A stretch of 64,000 nt of DNA. It comes from BOKV01 sp041739465 (GTDB lineage: Bacteria; Pseudomonadota; Alphaproteobacteria; Rhizobiales; Rhizobiaceae). A program made the translations under genes and the position numbers. The DNA is taken from the NCBI GenBank assembly GCA_041739465.1, contig JBGSNX010000016.1, positions 1-64,000 of the forward strand, written 5' to 3'. Shown one piece after another: positions 52,417-60,436 of the stretch. The stretch's first letter is position 1; every line of letters starts with the position of its first letter. A model generated the notes under the pieces. That model was given only the letters and a program-made list of their open reading frames with translations. It ran no database searches and was not told the origin of the DNA.

Positions 52417-53337
52417 ATGCAAACCATACTTGAGGCAAACCTGCCGAAAGCCCGTTGCGAACAAAGGCCAATCCCGGCGCGAGCCGGGGTTGGCCTCAAA
52501 CCTGAGCATGTGGCGGAAATCCTAGAATCCGAGGCTGATGTCGGCTTCTTCGAGGTTCATGCCGAGAACTACATGGGCGCTGGCGGGATGCCGCATGCCC
52601 AACTGCGCGCCATTCGCGAACAATACCCGCTGAGCCTGCACGGCGTTGGCATGTCGATTGGCGGCGAGCGCCCCATCGACAAGGATCATTTGGCGAGATT
52701 CAAGACGATCGCGGAGCACTATCGTCCGGGTCTCGTTTCCGAGCACCTGGCGTGGTCGACGCATGATGATGTGTTTTACAACGATTTGTTGCCGGTTCCC
52801 TACACAAACGCGGTGTTGAACCGGATCGTAGAACATGTGGACGAGGTGCAGAACGCCCTTGGCCGCCAGATGCTGATCGAAAATCCCTCGACCTATGTGA
52901 CCTTCTCACAGTCCAGCTGGAGCGAAGTCGACTTCATGGCGGAGATTGCGCGCCGGTCCGGCTGCGGCCTGCTGTTTGATGTCAACAATGTCTTTGTTTC
53001 AGCCACCAATCACGGTTACAGCCCGCGTGATTACATCCTCGCTTATCCGCTGCATCTGGTGCAGGAAATCCATCTGGCGGGTCATGCTGCCGATGAGGAT
53101 GACAAGGGCAGGCCGCTGTTGATAGACGCGCATGACCGTGAAGTCTGCAACGATGTCTGGGAACTCTACCGGCTGGTGCTTTCGCGCACCGGACCGCTGC
53201 CAAGTCTCGTCGAATGGGACAATGATGTTCCGCAATGGCCGGTCTTGCTGGCTCAGGCGCAGATCGCCGACGAAATTCTTGGCCGCAATCTCAAAAACAA
53301 CATGCGCAGCCAGATGCCGCTTGAAGCTGCGCAATGA
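52417..53337 (+). CDS. bufB: DUF692 multinuclear non-heme iron oxygenase (MNIO)
   Basis: A 306-residue TIM-barrel enzyme of the MNIO family, which oxidatively modifies cysteines in RiPP precursors using two or three irons. Candidate iron ligands sit in EVHAENYM (46-53), LHGVGMSIG (74-82), SEHLAWS (108-114), IENPSTY (154-160), DVNNVFV (188-194), EIHLAGH (217-223), IDAHD (236-240) and VEWDND (265-270), so the active site looks complete. It acts in the cytoplasm before export. It is coupled to bufC: its TGA overlaps the bufC ATG. Confidence 0.94.
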   Translation: MQTILEANLPKARCEQRPIPARAGVGLKPEHVAEILESEADVGFFEVHAENYMGAGGMPHAQLRAIREQYPLSLHGVGMSIGGERPIDKDHLARFKTIAEHYRPGLVSEHLAWSTHDDVFYNDLLPVPYTNAVLNRIVEHVDEVQNALGRQMLIENPSTYVTFSQSSWSEVDFMAEIARRSGCGLLFDVNNVFVSATNHGYSPRDYILAYPLHLVQEIHLAGHAADEDDKGRPLLIDAHDREVCNDVWELYRLVLSRTGPLPSLVEWDNDVPQWPVLLAQAQIADEILGRNLKNNMRSQMPLEAAQ

Positions 53338-54131
53338 CTGCAGGGCAAATCCAGAACCCCACCGAGGCGGGTTTCAATTCCGGCTTCGGCGCAGCTCTGC
53401 TGGATCCTGACATTGCAATTCCCGACGGCATAACCGACGCGCAGGGCGATGTTGCGCCCAAGCGGTTTGGTGTTTACCGCAACAATGTCGTGGTCGGGTT
53501 GATGGAAGCGCTCAAGGCAGCCTTCCCCTCGATATTGGTCATCCTGGGCGAAGACAATTTTTCGCGCGTTGCCCGCAATTTCATTGCATTGCACCCACCG
53601 CGTTCGCCAATGATGCAGCATTATGGCGGGGAGTTCCCGCAATTTGTCGCTGGCTTTGCGCCACTGAAAAACGCGGGCTATCTGGTTGATGTCGCAAGGG
53701 CCGAACGGGCCTTCCTTGCCGCCTGGCATGCGGCTGACGCACCGCTGCTGGACGGCAATGAACTGGCTGGTATTGCGCCGGAACAGACAATTGCCTTGAG
53801 CTTCCGCAAACATCCGGCAACAACCATCATAAGCTCGCTTTTTCCGGTGGCTGACCTTTTTGCATTTCGGAACGGGCGCCCCGAAAGCGGCGCTGATCTG
53901 CAAAAAGCGCAGGGCATCGCGTTCACACGGCCTGGACTGGAAGTGATTGCAACGACACTGACCAGCGGCGAGGCACATTTTCTGTCTACACTGGCATTGG
54001 GCGAAAGCCTCGGGGAAGCAGCCGGCGCTGTGCTGGAAGAGCATCCTGATTTTGACATTTCGGCAGCATTTGCCACGGCAATCAACACGGGAATGTTCTT
54101 GCCGATATCAACACCAAACGGGGATGAATGA
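53334..54131 (+). CDS. bufC: DUF2063 partner protein of the MNIO enzyme
   Basis: A 265-residue protein with the N-terminal DUF2063 helical domain (FNSGFGAALLDPD, KRFGVYRNNVVVGLMEALKAAFPSI, ARNFIALHPPRSPMMQHYG) and a C-terminal alpha/beta part. In studied MNIO systems this partner carries the RiPP-recognition element and presents the precursor to the oxygenase. ATGA overlaps at both ends show tight coupling with bufB and the doxX gene. Confidence 0.9.
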   Translation: MTAGQIQNPTEAGFNSGFGAALLDPDIAIPDGITDAQGDVAPKRFGVYRNNVVVGLMEALKAAFPSILVILGEDNFSRVARNFIALHPPRSPMMQHYGGEFPQFVAGFAPLKNAGYLVDVARAERAFLAAWHAADAPLLDGNELAGIAPEQTIALSFRKHPATTIISSLFPVADLFAFRNGRPESGADLQKAQGIAFTRPGLEVIATTLTSGEAHFLSTLALGESLGEAAGAVLEEHPDFDISAAFATAINTGMFLPISTPNGDE

Positions 54132-54697
54132 TGGGACTGATTTCTTCATTGCGAAGCCTGCATGACCGGATTTTCGGGTCAATTGAGTCGATGAGCGGCT
54201 CGTGGTTCACCGGGCTTGCGGCCCGGTTCGTGTTCCTGGCGGTGCTTTTCTTCTATTTCATGAATTCCTGGCTGACCAAGGTTGAGGGTGGTTTTCCCGG
54301 ATTCCTTTTTGTGAAGGACAACGCGTTTTACCAGATTGTGCCTTGGGCTGTTGAAGCGGCAGGCGGCGAAGTTTCGCAAGTAGGCATTTTTGACAGGCTC
54401 GTTGTCTATGCCGGTACGTATGCCGAATTGATCTTGCCCATTCTCATTGTTGTTGGACTTTTCTCCCGGCTTGCAGCTTTGGGCATGATCGGCTTCGTGC
54501 TGGTACAGTCGTTTGTCGACATCCGGTTCCACCAGGTTGGACCGGAAACGACCGGGGCATTGTTCGACCGGTTTTCCGACTCGCTGATTGCTGACCAACG
54601 CCTGCTTTGGATTTTCCTGCTACTGGTCATTGCAGTCAAAGGCGGCGGCGGCTTGTCGCTCGACAGCCTGCTCGGCCGTACCCGTTCGCAGATGTAG
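54128..54697 (+). CDS. bufD: DoxX-family membrane protein of the bufferin operon
   Basis: A 189-residue integral membrane protein with four helices (FVFLAVLFFYFMNSW, TYAELILPILIVVGLFSRLAALG, MIGFVLVQSFVD, LLWIFLLLVIAVKGGGGLSLD), matching DoxX. DoxX genes recurrently end bufferin operons; the function there is not settled (quinone-linked redox has been proposed for DoxX in general). It is coupled to bufC and followed by a strong terminator. Confidence 0.88.
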   Translation: MMGLISSLRSLHDRIFGSIESMSGSWFTGLAARFVFLAVLFFYFMNSWLTKVEGGFPGFLFVKDNAFYQIVPWAVEAAGGEVSQVGIFDRLVVYAGTYAELILPILIVVGLFSRLAALGMIGFVLVQSFVDIRFHQVGPETTGALFDRFSDSLIADQRLLWIFLLLVIAVKGGGGLSLDSLLGRTRSQM

Positions 54698-54714
54698 ACA
54701 AATCCTGAAACCAA

Positions 54715-54739
54715 AAAGGGCACCCTTAGGGTGCCCTTT
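54715..54739. terminator. Bidirectional terminator between bufD and hsp20
   Basis: AAAGGGCACCC (54715-54725) and GGGTGCCCTTT (54729-54739) form a perfect 11-base-pair stem with a 3-base loop. T-runs follow on both strands, so it serves the bufferin operon rightward and hsp20 leftward. Confidence 0.88.
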
Positions 54740-54762
54740 CGCTGTTTTTCGACAGTTGAGGA

Positions 54763-55230
54763 TTATGCGGCAGCCTTGTTTTCGATCTGGCGGATCTTTT
54801 TCCCGGCCTTCACGATTTCAATGCGGCGCGGCTTCATTGCTTCGGGGATTTCCCGCACGAGGTCGATGTGAAGCAGTCCGTTTTCAAGGGTGGCATTCTT
54901 GACCTCAACATGGTCGGCGAGTTGAAAGCGGCGCTCGAAGTTGCGCGCGGCAATGCCGCGGAACAGGAACTCCGTTTCTTCGCCTTCCTTCTTCTCGATT
55001 TTCTCACCCTTGACCGTCAGCGTGTTTTCACGCGATTCGATCGAGAGTTCTTCATCGGAAAAGCCGGCCACTGCCATTGAGATGCGATAGGCGTTTTCGC
55101 CAGTGCGTTCAATGTTGTAGGGCGGGTATGCCGGAACGGCATCGGGCTGGCCGATGTTGTCGAGCATGGAGAAAAGCCGGTCAAAACCGACGGTTGAGCG
55201 GTAGAGGGGGGCAAAGTCGATAGCACGCAT
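54763..55230 (-). CDS. Small heat-shock protein, Hsp20/IbpA type
   Basis: A 155-residue alpha-crystallin-domain chaperone that holds unfolding proteins. The start MRAIDFAPLYRSTVGFDRLF is the rhizobial Hsp20 class A pattern. The alpha-crystallin domain covers about 35-130 (NIERTGENAYRISMAVAGFS, FQLADHVEVKNATLENGLLHIDL), and the C-terminus is Lys/Ala rich. The leader has ROSE-like structure masking the AGGAGG ribosome site, and a heat-shock promoter candidate lies upstream, so both transcription and translation are probably temperature-controlled. Confidence 0.95.
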   Translation of the reverse strand: MRAIDFAPLYRSTVGFDRLFSMLDNIGQPDAVPAYPPYNIERTGENAYRISMAVAGFSDEELSIESRENTLTVKGEKIEKKEGEETEFLFRGIAARNFERRFQLADHVEVKNATLENGLLHIDLVREIPEAMKPRRIEIVKAGKKIRQIENKAAA

Positions 55231-55235
55231 GAAAA

Positions 55236-55301
55236 GTCCTCCTTGAGCGACGATTGCGTTTTTCTGTCAGGCGTTCCTTCCCCGTGTGGCGGATGGAACG
55301 C
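55236..55301 (-). promoter_or_regulatory. Candidate ROSE RNA thermometer of hsp20
   Basis: In the minus-strand leader, the GUCGCUC segment can pair with GAGGAC of the ribosome-binding site (55236-55251), leaving a bulged G inside UCGCU, the conserved UYGCU motif of ROSE elements. A second stem upstream pairs GCGTTCC with GGAACGC (7 base pairs, 55271-55301). This is the layout of ROSE thermometers on rhizobial small heat-shock genes. Folding was done by eye. Confidence 0.72.
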
Positions 55302-55335
55302 GGCTTGCGAGGCCCAAATTGGCGCCTCTCACAAG

Positions 55336-55364
55336 ATTTGGTGGTGGATTTCGCCCATTTCAAG
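55336..55364 (-). promoter_or_regulatory. Candidate sigma-32 (RpoH) promoter of hsp20
   Basis: On the minus strand CTTGAAA (55358-55364) matches the RpoH -35 consensus exactly. CCACCAAAT (55336-55344) lies 13 bases downstream and partly matches the C-rich -10. This places the transcription start shortly before the ROSE-like leader. Confidence 0.55.
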
Positions 55365-55451
55365 GGGTTGCCTGATGAAGCATTGCTTGCGCACTTGCGA
55401 TGAAAGCGGAGCAGCCCTAGGGATGGTCGGCGCATTTTCCAGGCCCATGTC

Positions 55452-56399
55452 ATGAATCTCGTCTCAACCGAAAACAACCGCATGCCCGACGATGCCCGTA
55501 CGGGGATGCTCCCCACTGCGGATGGCGCGCAATTGCGGTTTGCCTATTGGCGAACCAACCGGCCTCCCTGCAAGGGTACCGTGATGGTGCTGCAGGGGCG
55601 TTCCGAATTCATCGAGAAGTATTTCGAGACGATCGACGGCCTTCGCCACAACGGCTTTGACGTTTGTACCTTTGACTGGCGTGGACAAGGCGGTTCCAGC
55701 CGCCTCGTTGGTGACCCTGCCAAGGGCTATATCGACAGTTTTGACCAGTACCTTGTCGATCTTGAAACGGTTTTCACGGGCGTTGCCCTGCCCGATTGCC
55801 GACCACCCTATTACATCCTTGCGCATTCCATGGGTGGACTTGTGGCGCTTCTTTCAGCCCCCAGAATGGCGAGCCGGGTAAACCGGATGGTGGTCTGTTG
55901 CCCTCTGGTCCGCTTTGGCGAGCTTCCGGTTCCGCGAGGCTTGCTCGGATTTGCGGCAGGCTTGCTTGCCACCATCGGCATGGGCGCTGTCAGGCTTGGC
56001 GGCACGGGCAGTTCCAACGAGCGTCGGCGGTTTGCCGGCAACCGGCTTACATCGGACATGCGCCGGTTCGAGCGAAACATCGGCATTGCGGTCAGTCATC
56101 CAGAGATCGCGATCGGCGGCCCGACAGCAGCATGGCTATTTGCAGCCGGTCAGGCAATCAACCGGCTTGATGATCCCGATTTCATTGGCAGCATTACCAT
56201 TCCAACGCTGCTGATTGGCGGGGGTGGTGACAGCGTTGTTTCTCTGCGCGCCATCGAGGAGCTTGGCTTCAAGATGCGCTCCGGGCGAGCCATCATCATT
56301 CCCGGTGCCAAGCATGAAATCCTGCAGGAACGCGATGTTTACCGTGAGCAATTGCTGGCGGCGTTCCACGCTTTCGTTCCCGGCACGAAAGCGATCTGA
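55452..56399 (+). CDS. Alpha/beta hydrolase, lysophospholipase/monoacylglycerol-lipase type
   Basis: A 315-residue serine hydrolase. The nucleophile Ser126 is in LAHSMGGLVALL; FDWRGQGGSSRL (74-85) and the late PGAKHEILQE (His) complete the expected triad, with an acid residue in the GGGGDSVVS segment. No signal peptide. It resembles PldB-like lysophospholipases that act on lyso- or monoacyl-glycerolipids. It converges on hisN. Confidence 0.88.
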   Translation: MNLVSTENNRMPDDARTGMLPTADGAQLRFAYWRTNRPPCKGTVMVLQGRSEFIEKYFETIDGLRHNGFDVCTFDWRGQGGSSRLVGDPAKGYIDSFDQYLVDLETVFTGVALPDCRPPYYILAHSMGGLVALLSAPRMASRVNRMVVCCPLVRFGELPVPRGLLGFAAGLLATIGMGAVRLGGTGSSNERRRFAGNRLTSDMRRFERNIGIAVSHPEIAIGGPTAAWLFAAGQAINRLDDPDFIGSITIPTLLIGGGGDSVVSLRAIEELGFKMRSGRAIIIPGAKHEILQERDVYREQLLAAFHAFVPGTKAI

Positions 56400-56411
56400 G
56401 GCAATTGCGGC

Positions 56412-57197
56412 TCAGGCCTGCAAGATCGCCAGCGCTTCGCCATGTATTGCCCGGTTTGCCGCTGCAATAATTCGTCCGCCATTCATCGGTGAGCCGCCAT
56501 CCCAGGTGGTAACTATGCCGCCCGCGCGCTCAATGACCGGGACAAGTGGCGCAATGTCATAGGATTGCAGGCTGCTTTCCACCACAAGGTCAATCTGGCC
56601 GGCGGCAACCATGGCGTAGGCGTAGCAGTCGAACCCGTAGCGCGCGAGCTTGCAGGCCTTTTCAACGGCCTGATAGCGGGCGATGTCTTGCGGTGCGAAC
56701 AGAAAAGGTGTGGTGGTCATCAGCAACGCATCGGCCAGCCGCTCGGTTTTGCGCGTTGACACGGGCTTTCGCTCACCTTGCCGCGAATAAAACGCTCCGG
56801 CGGGCGTTCCGGTGAAGCGTTCGCCCGTGAAGGGTTGGGCCATGATGCCGGCCATGGGTTCGCCATTGTGCATCAAACCAATCAGCGTACCCCATGTTGG
56901 CAGGCCGCAAATGAACGAACGGGTTCCGTCAACCGGGTCAATGATCCAGCAATACTCGGCATCTGCGCGCACGGCGCCTTCCTCTTCACCAATGATGCCG
57001 TGTTCGGGAAAGCGGGCTTCGATCACCCTTCGAATTGCGGCCTCAGCTTCGCGGTCGGCAAGGGTGACCGGGTCAAAGCCGCTTTCGATCTTGTTTTCAA
57101 CTGCAAGCCCCATGCGGAACCGAGGCAAGGTCTGCGCGTCCGCAGCATCACATAGCGAATGCAGGAAGGGCTCCAGATCGGGGAGTTCAATGTTCAC
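56412..57197 (-). CDS. hisN: Histidinol-phosphatase, inositol-monophosphatase type
   Basis: A 261-residue Mg-dependent phosphatase. FPEHGIIGEEEGAVRADAEYCWIIDPVDGTRSFICGLPTWG contains the IMPase motif (DPVDGT and GEEEG metal ligands), and IVTTWDGGSPMNGGRIIAA is the second signature. The pattern fits the HisN-type phosphatase of alphaproteobacterial histidine synthesis; an inositol monophosphatase cannot be fully excluded. The GTG at 57197 gives the usual length; no better ATG lies in frame nearby. Confidence 0.86.
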   Translation of the reverse strand: MNIELPDLEPFLHSLCDAADAQTLPRFRMGLAVENKIESGFDPVTLADREAEAAIRRVIEARFPEHGIIGEEEGAVRADAEYCWIIDPVDGTRSFICGLPTWGTLIGLMHNGEPMAGIMAQPFTGERFTGTPAGAFYSRQGERKPVSTRKTERLADALLMTTTPFLFAPQDIARYQAVEKACKLARYGFDCYAYAMVAAGQIDLVVESSLQSYDIAPLVPVIERAGGIVTTWDGGSPMNGGRIIAAANRAIHGEALAILQA

Positions 57198-57263
57198 TAC
57201 AGACCTGCCATGTTTTGGGTTTCGGTGATGTTTTACCAAATGGTAAAAATGTTGGGTGCGGCT

Positions 57264-57280
57264 ATTGATAATTGTGCAAT
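57264..57280. promoter_or_regulatory. Possible LysR-type site at the sRNA promoter
   Basis: ATTG-N9-CAAT (57264-57280) is an inverted repeat with T-N11-A spacing, the general LysR-box geometry, overlapping the -35 region of the candidate sRNA promoter. Confidence 0.3.
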
Positions 57281-57296
57281 GCAGTATATCTTGTGC

Positions 57297-57375
57297 AGTG
57301 CGGCATGAGAATGTCGTGATGCCCGAAAGGGCGTTTCCTCCCAGACTCTGGCCGCACTTTGTGCGGTCTTTTTTT
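57297..57375 (+). ncRNA. Candidate small RNA with anti-Shine-Dalgarno stretch
   Basis: About 79 nt in the gap between two leftward genes, on the opposite strand. Ordered parts: a -10-like TATATC (57285-57290); GCCC-GAAA-GGGC, a GNRA-capped stem (57321-57332); a single-stranded UUUCCUCCCA, complementary to ribosome sites; and a strong terminator (57351-57375). This order resembles Hfq-dependent trans-acting sRNAs of Hyphomicrobiales such as the AbcR (alpha-r15) family, but I could not compare sequences. The start position is an estimate. Confidence 0.5.
57351..57375 (+). terminator. Rho-independent terminator of the candidate sRNA
   Basis: CCGCAC (57352-57357) and GTGCGG (57361-57366), with a three-base TTT loop, are followed by a TCTTTTTTT run. 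It points right and its run overlaps the 3' end of the leftward amidohydrolase gene. Confidence 0.85.
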
Positions 57376-58285
57376 ACTCTGCGGCAATATCCCGTTTGCC
57401 GGCCAATCCTGTCTCCGGCACGGAAACCAGCCTGCTGATAAAGCGTTCCATGTCGCGCGATACCTGGTCGAAGGAGGCTTTTTTCATGAGCAGAGCCTCG
57501 TCCATGTAGAGACTGCGGTTTATCTCGATTTGAATCGCATGAAAACCGCTGTCGGGGCGTCCATAATGCTCCGTGATGAAACCGCCGGCATAAGGCTTGT
57601 TGATGTCCACGGCATAGCCGAGGTCTTCCAGAAACCGAGCCGCCGCAAAAGTGATCTGCGGCGCGCAGCTGGTACCGAAGCGGTCGCCGAGCACGAAATC
57701 GGGCCGCGCTCGCCGTGGATGCTGACTGTCGCGCATCGAGGGCATCGAATGGCAGTCCACCAGTACCACATGGCCGAAAAAGGCATGGGTGCGGGCAAGC
57801 AGCGTTCGCAATGCGGCATGGTAGGGCTGGTAGATGGTGCTAATGCGCTCCAGCGCGTCTTCGACCGATATGCGGGTCGCGTAAATGTCTTCGGTTTCCG
57901 AAACAATCCGGGCGATGGTGCCAAGGCCACCTGCCACCCGAACCGAGCGGGTATTGGCGAAGGCTGGCAATTCGCCATCAAACATGGCCGGGTCAAGTTC
58001 ATAGGGTTCGCGGTTTACATCGAGGTAGGCGCGGGGAAAATTTGCCGACAGCATTGGGCTGCCTTGAGTAACAGCGCCGCCAAACAATTCCTCGACCCGG
58101 TAGTCCTCGGATTTGCGCACGGCTGCCCGGTCGAGGCGAACCTGCGCCAAAAACTGCGGTCGGTAGTTGCGGCCGCTGTGCGGCGAGTTGAAAACGAACG
58201 GAACCCTCTGCTGCGCCGGCTCAAGCAGGGTGAATGGCGGGTTCAGGTTTTCATCATATCCGGTAGGCATTTTTCGGCGCGGCAT
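57374..58285 (-). CDS. N-formylglutamate amidohydrolase
   Basis: A 303-residue zinc hydrolase of the FGase family, releasing formate from N-formylglutamate or related N-formyl amides. VPFVFNSPHSGRNYRPQFL at the N-terminus, VDCHSMP (metal ligand), PDFVLGDRFGTSC and GFITEHYGRPDSGFHAIQIEINRSLYMDE are the family blocks. It may belong to histidine degradation (hutG), but no hut genes are nearby, so no symbol is given. ATG 58270 is an alternative start. Confidence 0.88.
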   Translation of the reverse strand: MPRRKMPTGYDENLNPPFTLLEPAQQRVPFVFNSPHSGRNYRPQFLAQVRLDRAAVRKSEDYRVEELFGGAVTQGSPMLSANFPRAYLDVNREPYELDPAMFDGELPAFANTRSVRVAGGLGTIARIVSETEDIYATRISVEDALERISTIYQPYHAALRTLLARTHAFFGHVVLVDCHSMPSMRDSQHPRRARPDFVLGDRFGTSCAPQITFAAARFLEDLGYAVDINKPYAGGFITEHYGRPDSGFHAIQIEINRSLYMDEALLMKKASFDQVSRDMERFISRLVSVPETGLAGKRDIAAE

Positions 58286-58451
58286 GCTCCAGATGCAAAG
58301 GGATGCGGTTCAAATGGCAGGATACAGACTGGCCTGCCAAGCGCAAGCGGTTGCAAATTGATGAAAACAGGCGATATTCACAGGACGTTTACCCATATCA
58401 TGGTTTTAAAGTAGTCAGACGAATTCGCGAATCACCGCAAACCCAACCGGA

Positions 58452-58820
58452 ATGGCCATGACAAAAATCCTGCTCGCCGAAGACGACAACGACATGCGCC
58501 GGTTTCTGGAAAAGGCGCTGGAAAAGGCTGGCTATACCGTGGTCGCTTTTGACAATGGCGCCAGTGCTTATGACCGCTTGCGCGAAGAACCATTCGAACT
58601 GCTGCTGACCGACATTGTCATGCCGGAAATGGACGGCATCGAACTGGCGCGCCGCGCAACCGAGATTGACCCCGACCTCAAGGTCATGTTCATCACCGGG
58701 TTTGCCGCCGTAGCGCTCAACCCGGATTCAAAAGCTCCGCGCGACGCAAAGGTGCTTTCAAAGCCGTTCCATCTGCGCGATCTCGTCAACGAGGTCGAGA
58801 AGATGCTCAAGGCCGCCTGA
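58452..58820 (+). CDS. cpdR: Single-domain response regulator CpdR
   Basis: A 122-residue receiver domain with no output domain. Asp54 in LLLTDIVMPEMDG is the phosphoacceptor; EDDND at 10-14 and the Lys in VLSKPFHLRDLVNEVEKML complete the active site. MTKILLAEDDNDMRRFLEKALEKAGY and FITGFAAVALNP match CpdR, the adaptor that in the dephosphorylated state delivers substrates to ClpXP during the alphaproteobacterial cell cycle. A GANTC site (58429-58433) lies just upstream. Confidence 0.92.
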   Translation: MAMTKILLAEDDNDMRRFLEKALEKAGYTVVAFDNGASAYDRLREEPFELLLTDIVMPEMDGIELARRATEIDPDLKVMFITGFAAVALNPDSKAPRDAKVLSKPFHLRDLVNEVEKMLKAA

Positions 58821-58879
58821 GTTTTATCCGCCCTTGCGCATGCCAGCATCTGCAAAGCTCCGCTCAGGGGTATTTGCTA

Positions 58880-58909
58880 TTGACGGGCTTTGCGGTTTCA
58901 TGGTGTAAG
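58880..58909 (+). promoter_or_regulatory. Candidate promoter of tRNA-Val
   Basis: TTGACG at 58880-58885 is a good -35. TGTAAG at 58904-58909, with an 18-base spacer, is a weak -10. The mature tRNA starts 14 bases later, as expected for a short-leader tRNA transcript. Confidence 0.45.
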
Positions 58910-58922
58910 CCCGTCCACGAAT

Positions 58923-58997
<75 letters not shown>

Positions 58998-59061
58998 TTC
59001 GTCCCCAATCCATCTGATTTGCTGGTTCCAATGGCACGATTTGCCGTGCTATTCGTGATGC

Positions 59062-60387
59062 ATGGTTTTTGTGGAAACAGGTCTGGTTCTGCTGTTCACG
59101 CTGGTGAACGGCCTGCTGGCAATGTCTGAGCTGGCGGTGGTGTCTTCGCGCCCGGCGCGCCTGCAAATTCTTGAAAAGAACGGGGTTCCAGGCGCGCGTC
59201 TGGCGCTGAAGCTGGGAAGCGACCCCGGCTCGTTCCTCTCCACCGTCCAGATCGGCATCACCCTGGTTGGCGTTCTTTCCGGCGCGTTTTCTGGCGCAAC
59301 CCTTGGCGAGCGGCTTTCGCTGTGGTTGGTTTCTGCAGGAATGCCGGTTTTCTGGGCTGCCATTGTCGGTGTCACGCTGGTTGTGACCATGGTCACTTAT
59401 TTGTCGCTGATCATTGGTGAACTGGTTCCCAAGCGACTGGCGCTGCGCAATCCGGAGCGCATTGCCTGTTTTGTCGCGCCCGCGATGATTGTGCTCTCAC
59501 GCATTTCGTGGCCGCTGGTATTCCTGCTGAATTCCTCAGGGCGTTTCGTGCTGTGGCTGATCGGGCAAAAGGACGAGTCGCAACAGCGCATCACCGAAGA
59601 GGAAATCCGTACGCTGGTCGCCGAGGCTGAAACCGCCGGGGTTATCGAACCGGGCGAACGGCACATGATTGCGCAGGTCATGCGGCTTGGCGACCGGCCG
59701 GTGCGCTCGGTCATGACTCCGCGGGTTGATGTCGATCTGCTGGACCTATCCGATGATGTTGCTGAAAACATCGCAATCATTCGCAAAAGCCCGCATTCGC
59801 GGTTTCCGGTTCATGAAGGCAATCCGGATGAGGTTATCGGCATCATCTGGTCCAAGGATCTCATCGGATTTGCAAATGGCAACAGCGCAAGCCTGCGATC
59901 GCTGGTGCGTCATGCGCCGATCATCCCGGCGCCAGTGGATGCGTTGGATGTGATTGACACGCTCAAACGCTCTGCCGTCCACATGGGCCTGGTTCACGAC
60001 GAATACGGCAATTTCCTTGGTGTTGTGACCACAGCGGACATATTGGAGGCCATAGTCGGCTCCTTCGCAACGGAAGAAGGGGACGCAGAAGAAGCGATTG
60101 TCACCCGTTCTGACGGATCGTTGCTGGTTTCCGGCTGGATGCCTGTTGTGGAACTTGCCGAGGCGTTGGCTTTGCCATTGCCGAAAAACCGTTCCTATGA
60201 AACGGCGGCCGGGATGCTGATTGATGCATTCGGGAAATTGCCGGAAGTGGGCGACAAGACCAGCATCGGCAATTGGCACTTTGAAGTGCTTGATCTGGAT
60301 GGTCGGCGCATCGACAAGTTGCTGGCCACGCCCGGCGTTGGAAAACGCGGAAAGGCTCCTGCTGCAATTGCCACCAAGTCCAAATGA
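59062..60387 (+). CDS. HlyC/CorC-family CBS-domain membrane protein
   Basis: A 441-residue protein. The N-terminal DUF21 domain (about 1-190) has four hydrophobic segments (FVETGLVLLFTLVNGLLAMSE, FWAAIVGVTLVVTMVTYLSLI), followed by a CBS pair (VMTPRVDVDLLDLSDDV, VHDEYGNFLGVVTTADILEAI) and a C-terminal CorC_HlyC domain (about 345-430). Members take part in Mg2+/Co2+ efflux or magnesium homeostasis rather than haemolysis. It starts 64 bases after the tRNA. Confidence 0.92.
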   Translation: MVFVETGLVLLFTLVNGLLAMSELAVVSSRPARLQILEKNGVPGARLALKLGSDPGSFLSTVQIGITLVGVLSGAFSGATLGERLSLWLVSAGMPVFWAAIVGVTLVVTMVTYLSLIIGELVPKRLALRNPERIACFVAPAMIVLSRISWPLVFLLNSSGRFVLWLIGQKDESQQRITEEEIRTLVAEAETAGVIEPGERHMIAQVMRLGDRPVRSVMTPRVDVDLLDLSDDVAENIAIIRKSPHSRFPVHEGNPDEVIGIIWSKDLIGFANGNSASLRSLVRHAPIIPAPVDALDVIDTLKRSAVHMGLVHDEYGNFLGVVTTADILEAIVGSFATEEGDAEEAIVTRSDGSLLVSGWMPVVELAEALALPLPKNRSYETAAGMLIDAFGKLPEVGDKTSIGNWHFEVLDLDGRRIDKLLATPGVGKRGKAPAAIATKSK

Positions 60388-60388
60388 A

Positions 60389-60411
60389 AAGGCGCGGACC
60401 AGCCGCGCCTT
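60389..60411. terminator. Terminator hairpin between two convergent genes
   Basis: AAGGCGCGG (60389-60397) and CCGCGCCTT (60403-60411) form a 9-base-pair stem with a 5-base loop between the CBS gene and the leftward lipoprotein gene. The minus strand has the better T-run, so it mainly serves the lipoprotein gene. Confidence 0.75.
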
Positions 60412-60436
60412 ATAGCCATTAACGAAGAAGTGGCGT

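Noticed and set aside
57256..57438. 60-codon rightward frame over the candidate sRNA
   Set aside because: It crosses the terminator and the coding end of the amidohydrolase gene; the RNA structure explains the region better.
58429..58433. GANTC methylation site before cpdR as cell-cycle control
   Set aside because: One pentamer is expected by chance, and no CtrA box (TTAA-N7-TTAA) accompanies it.
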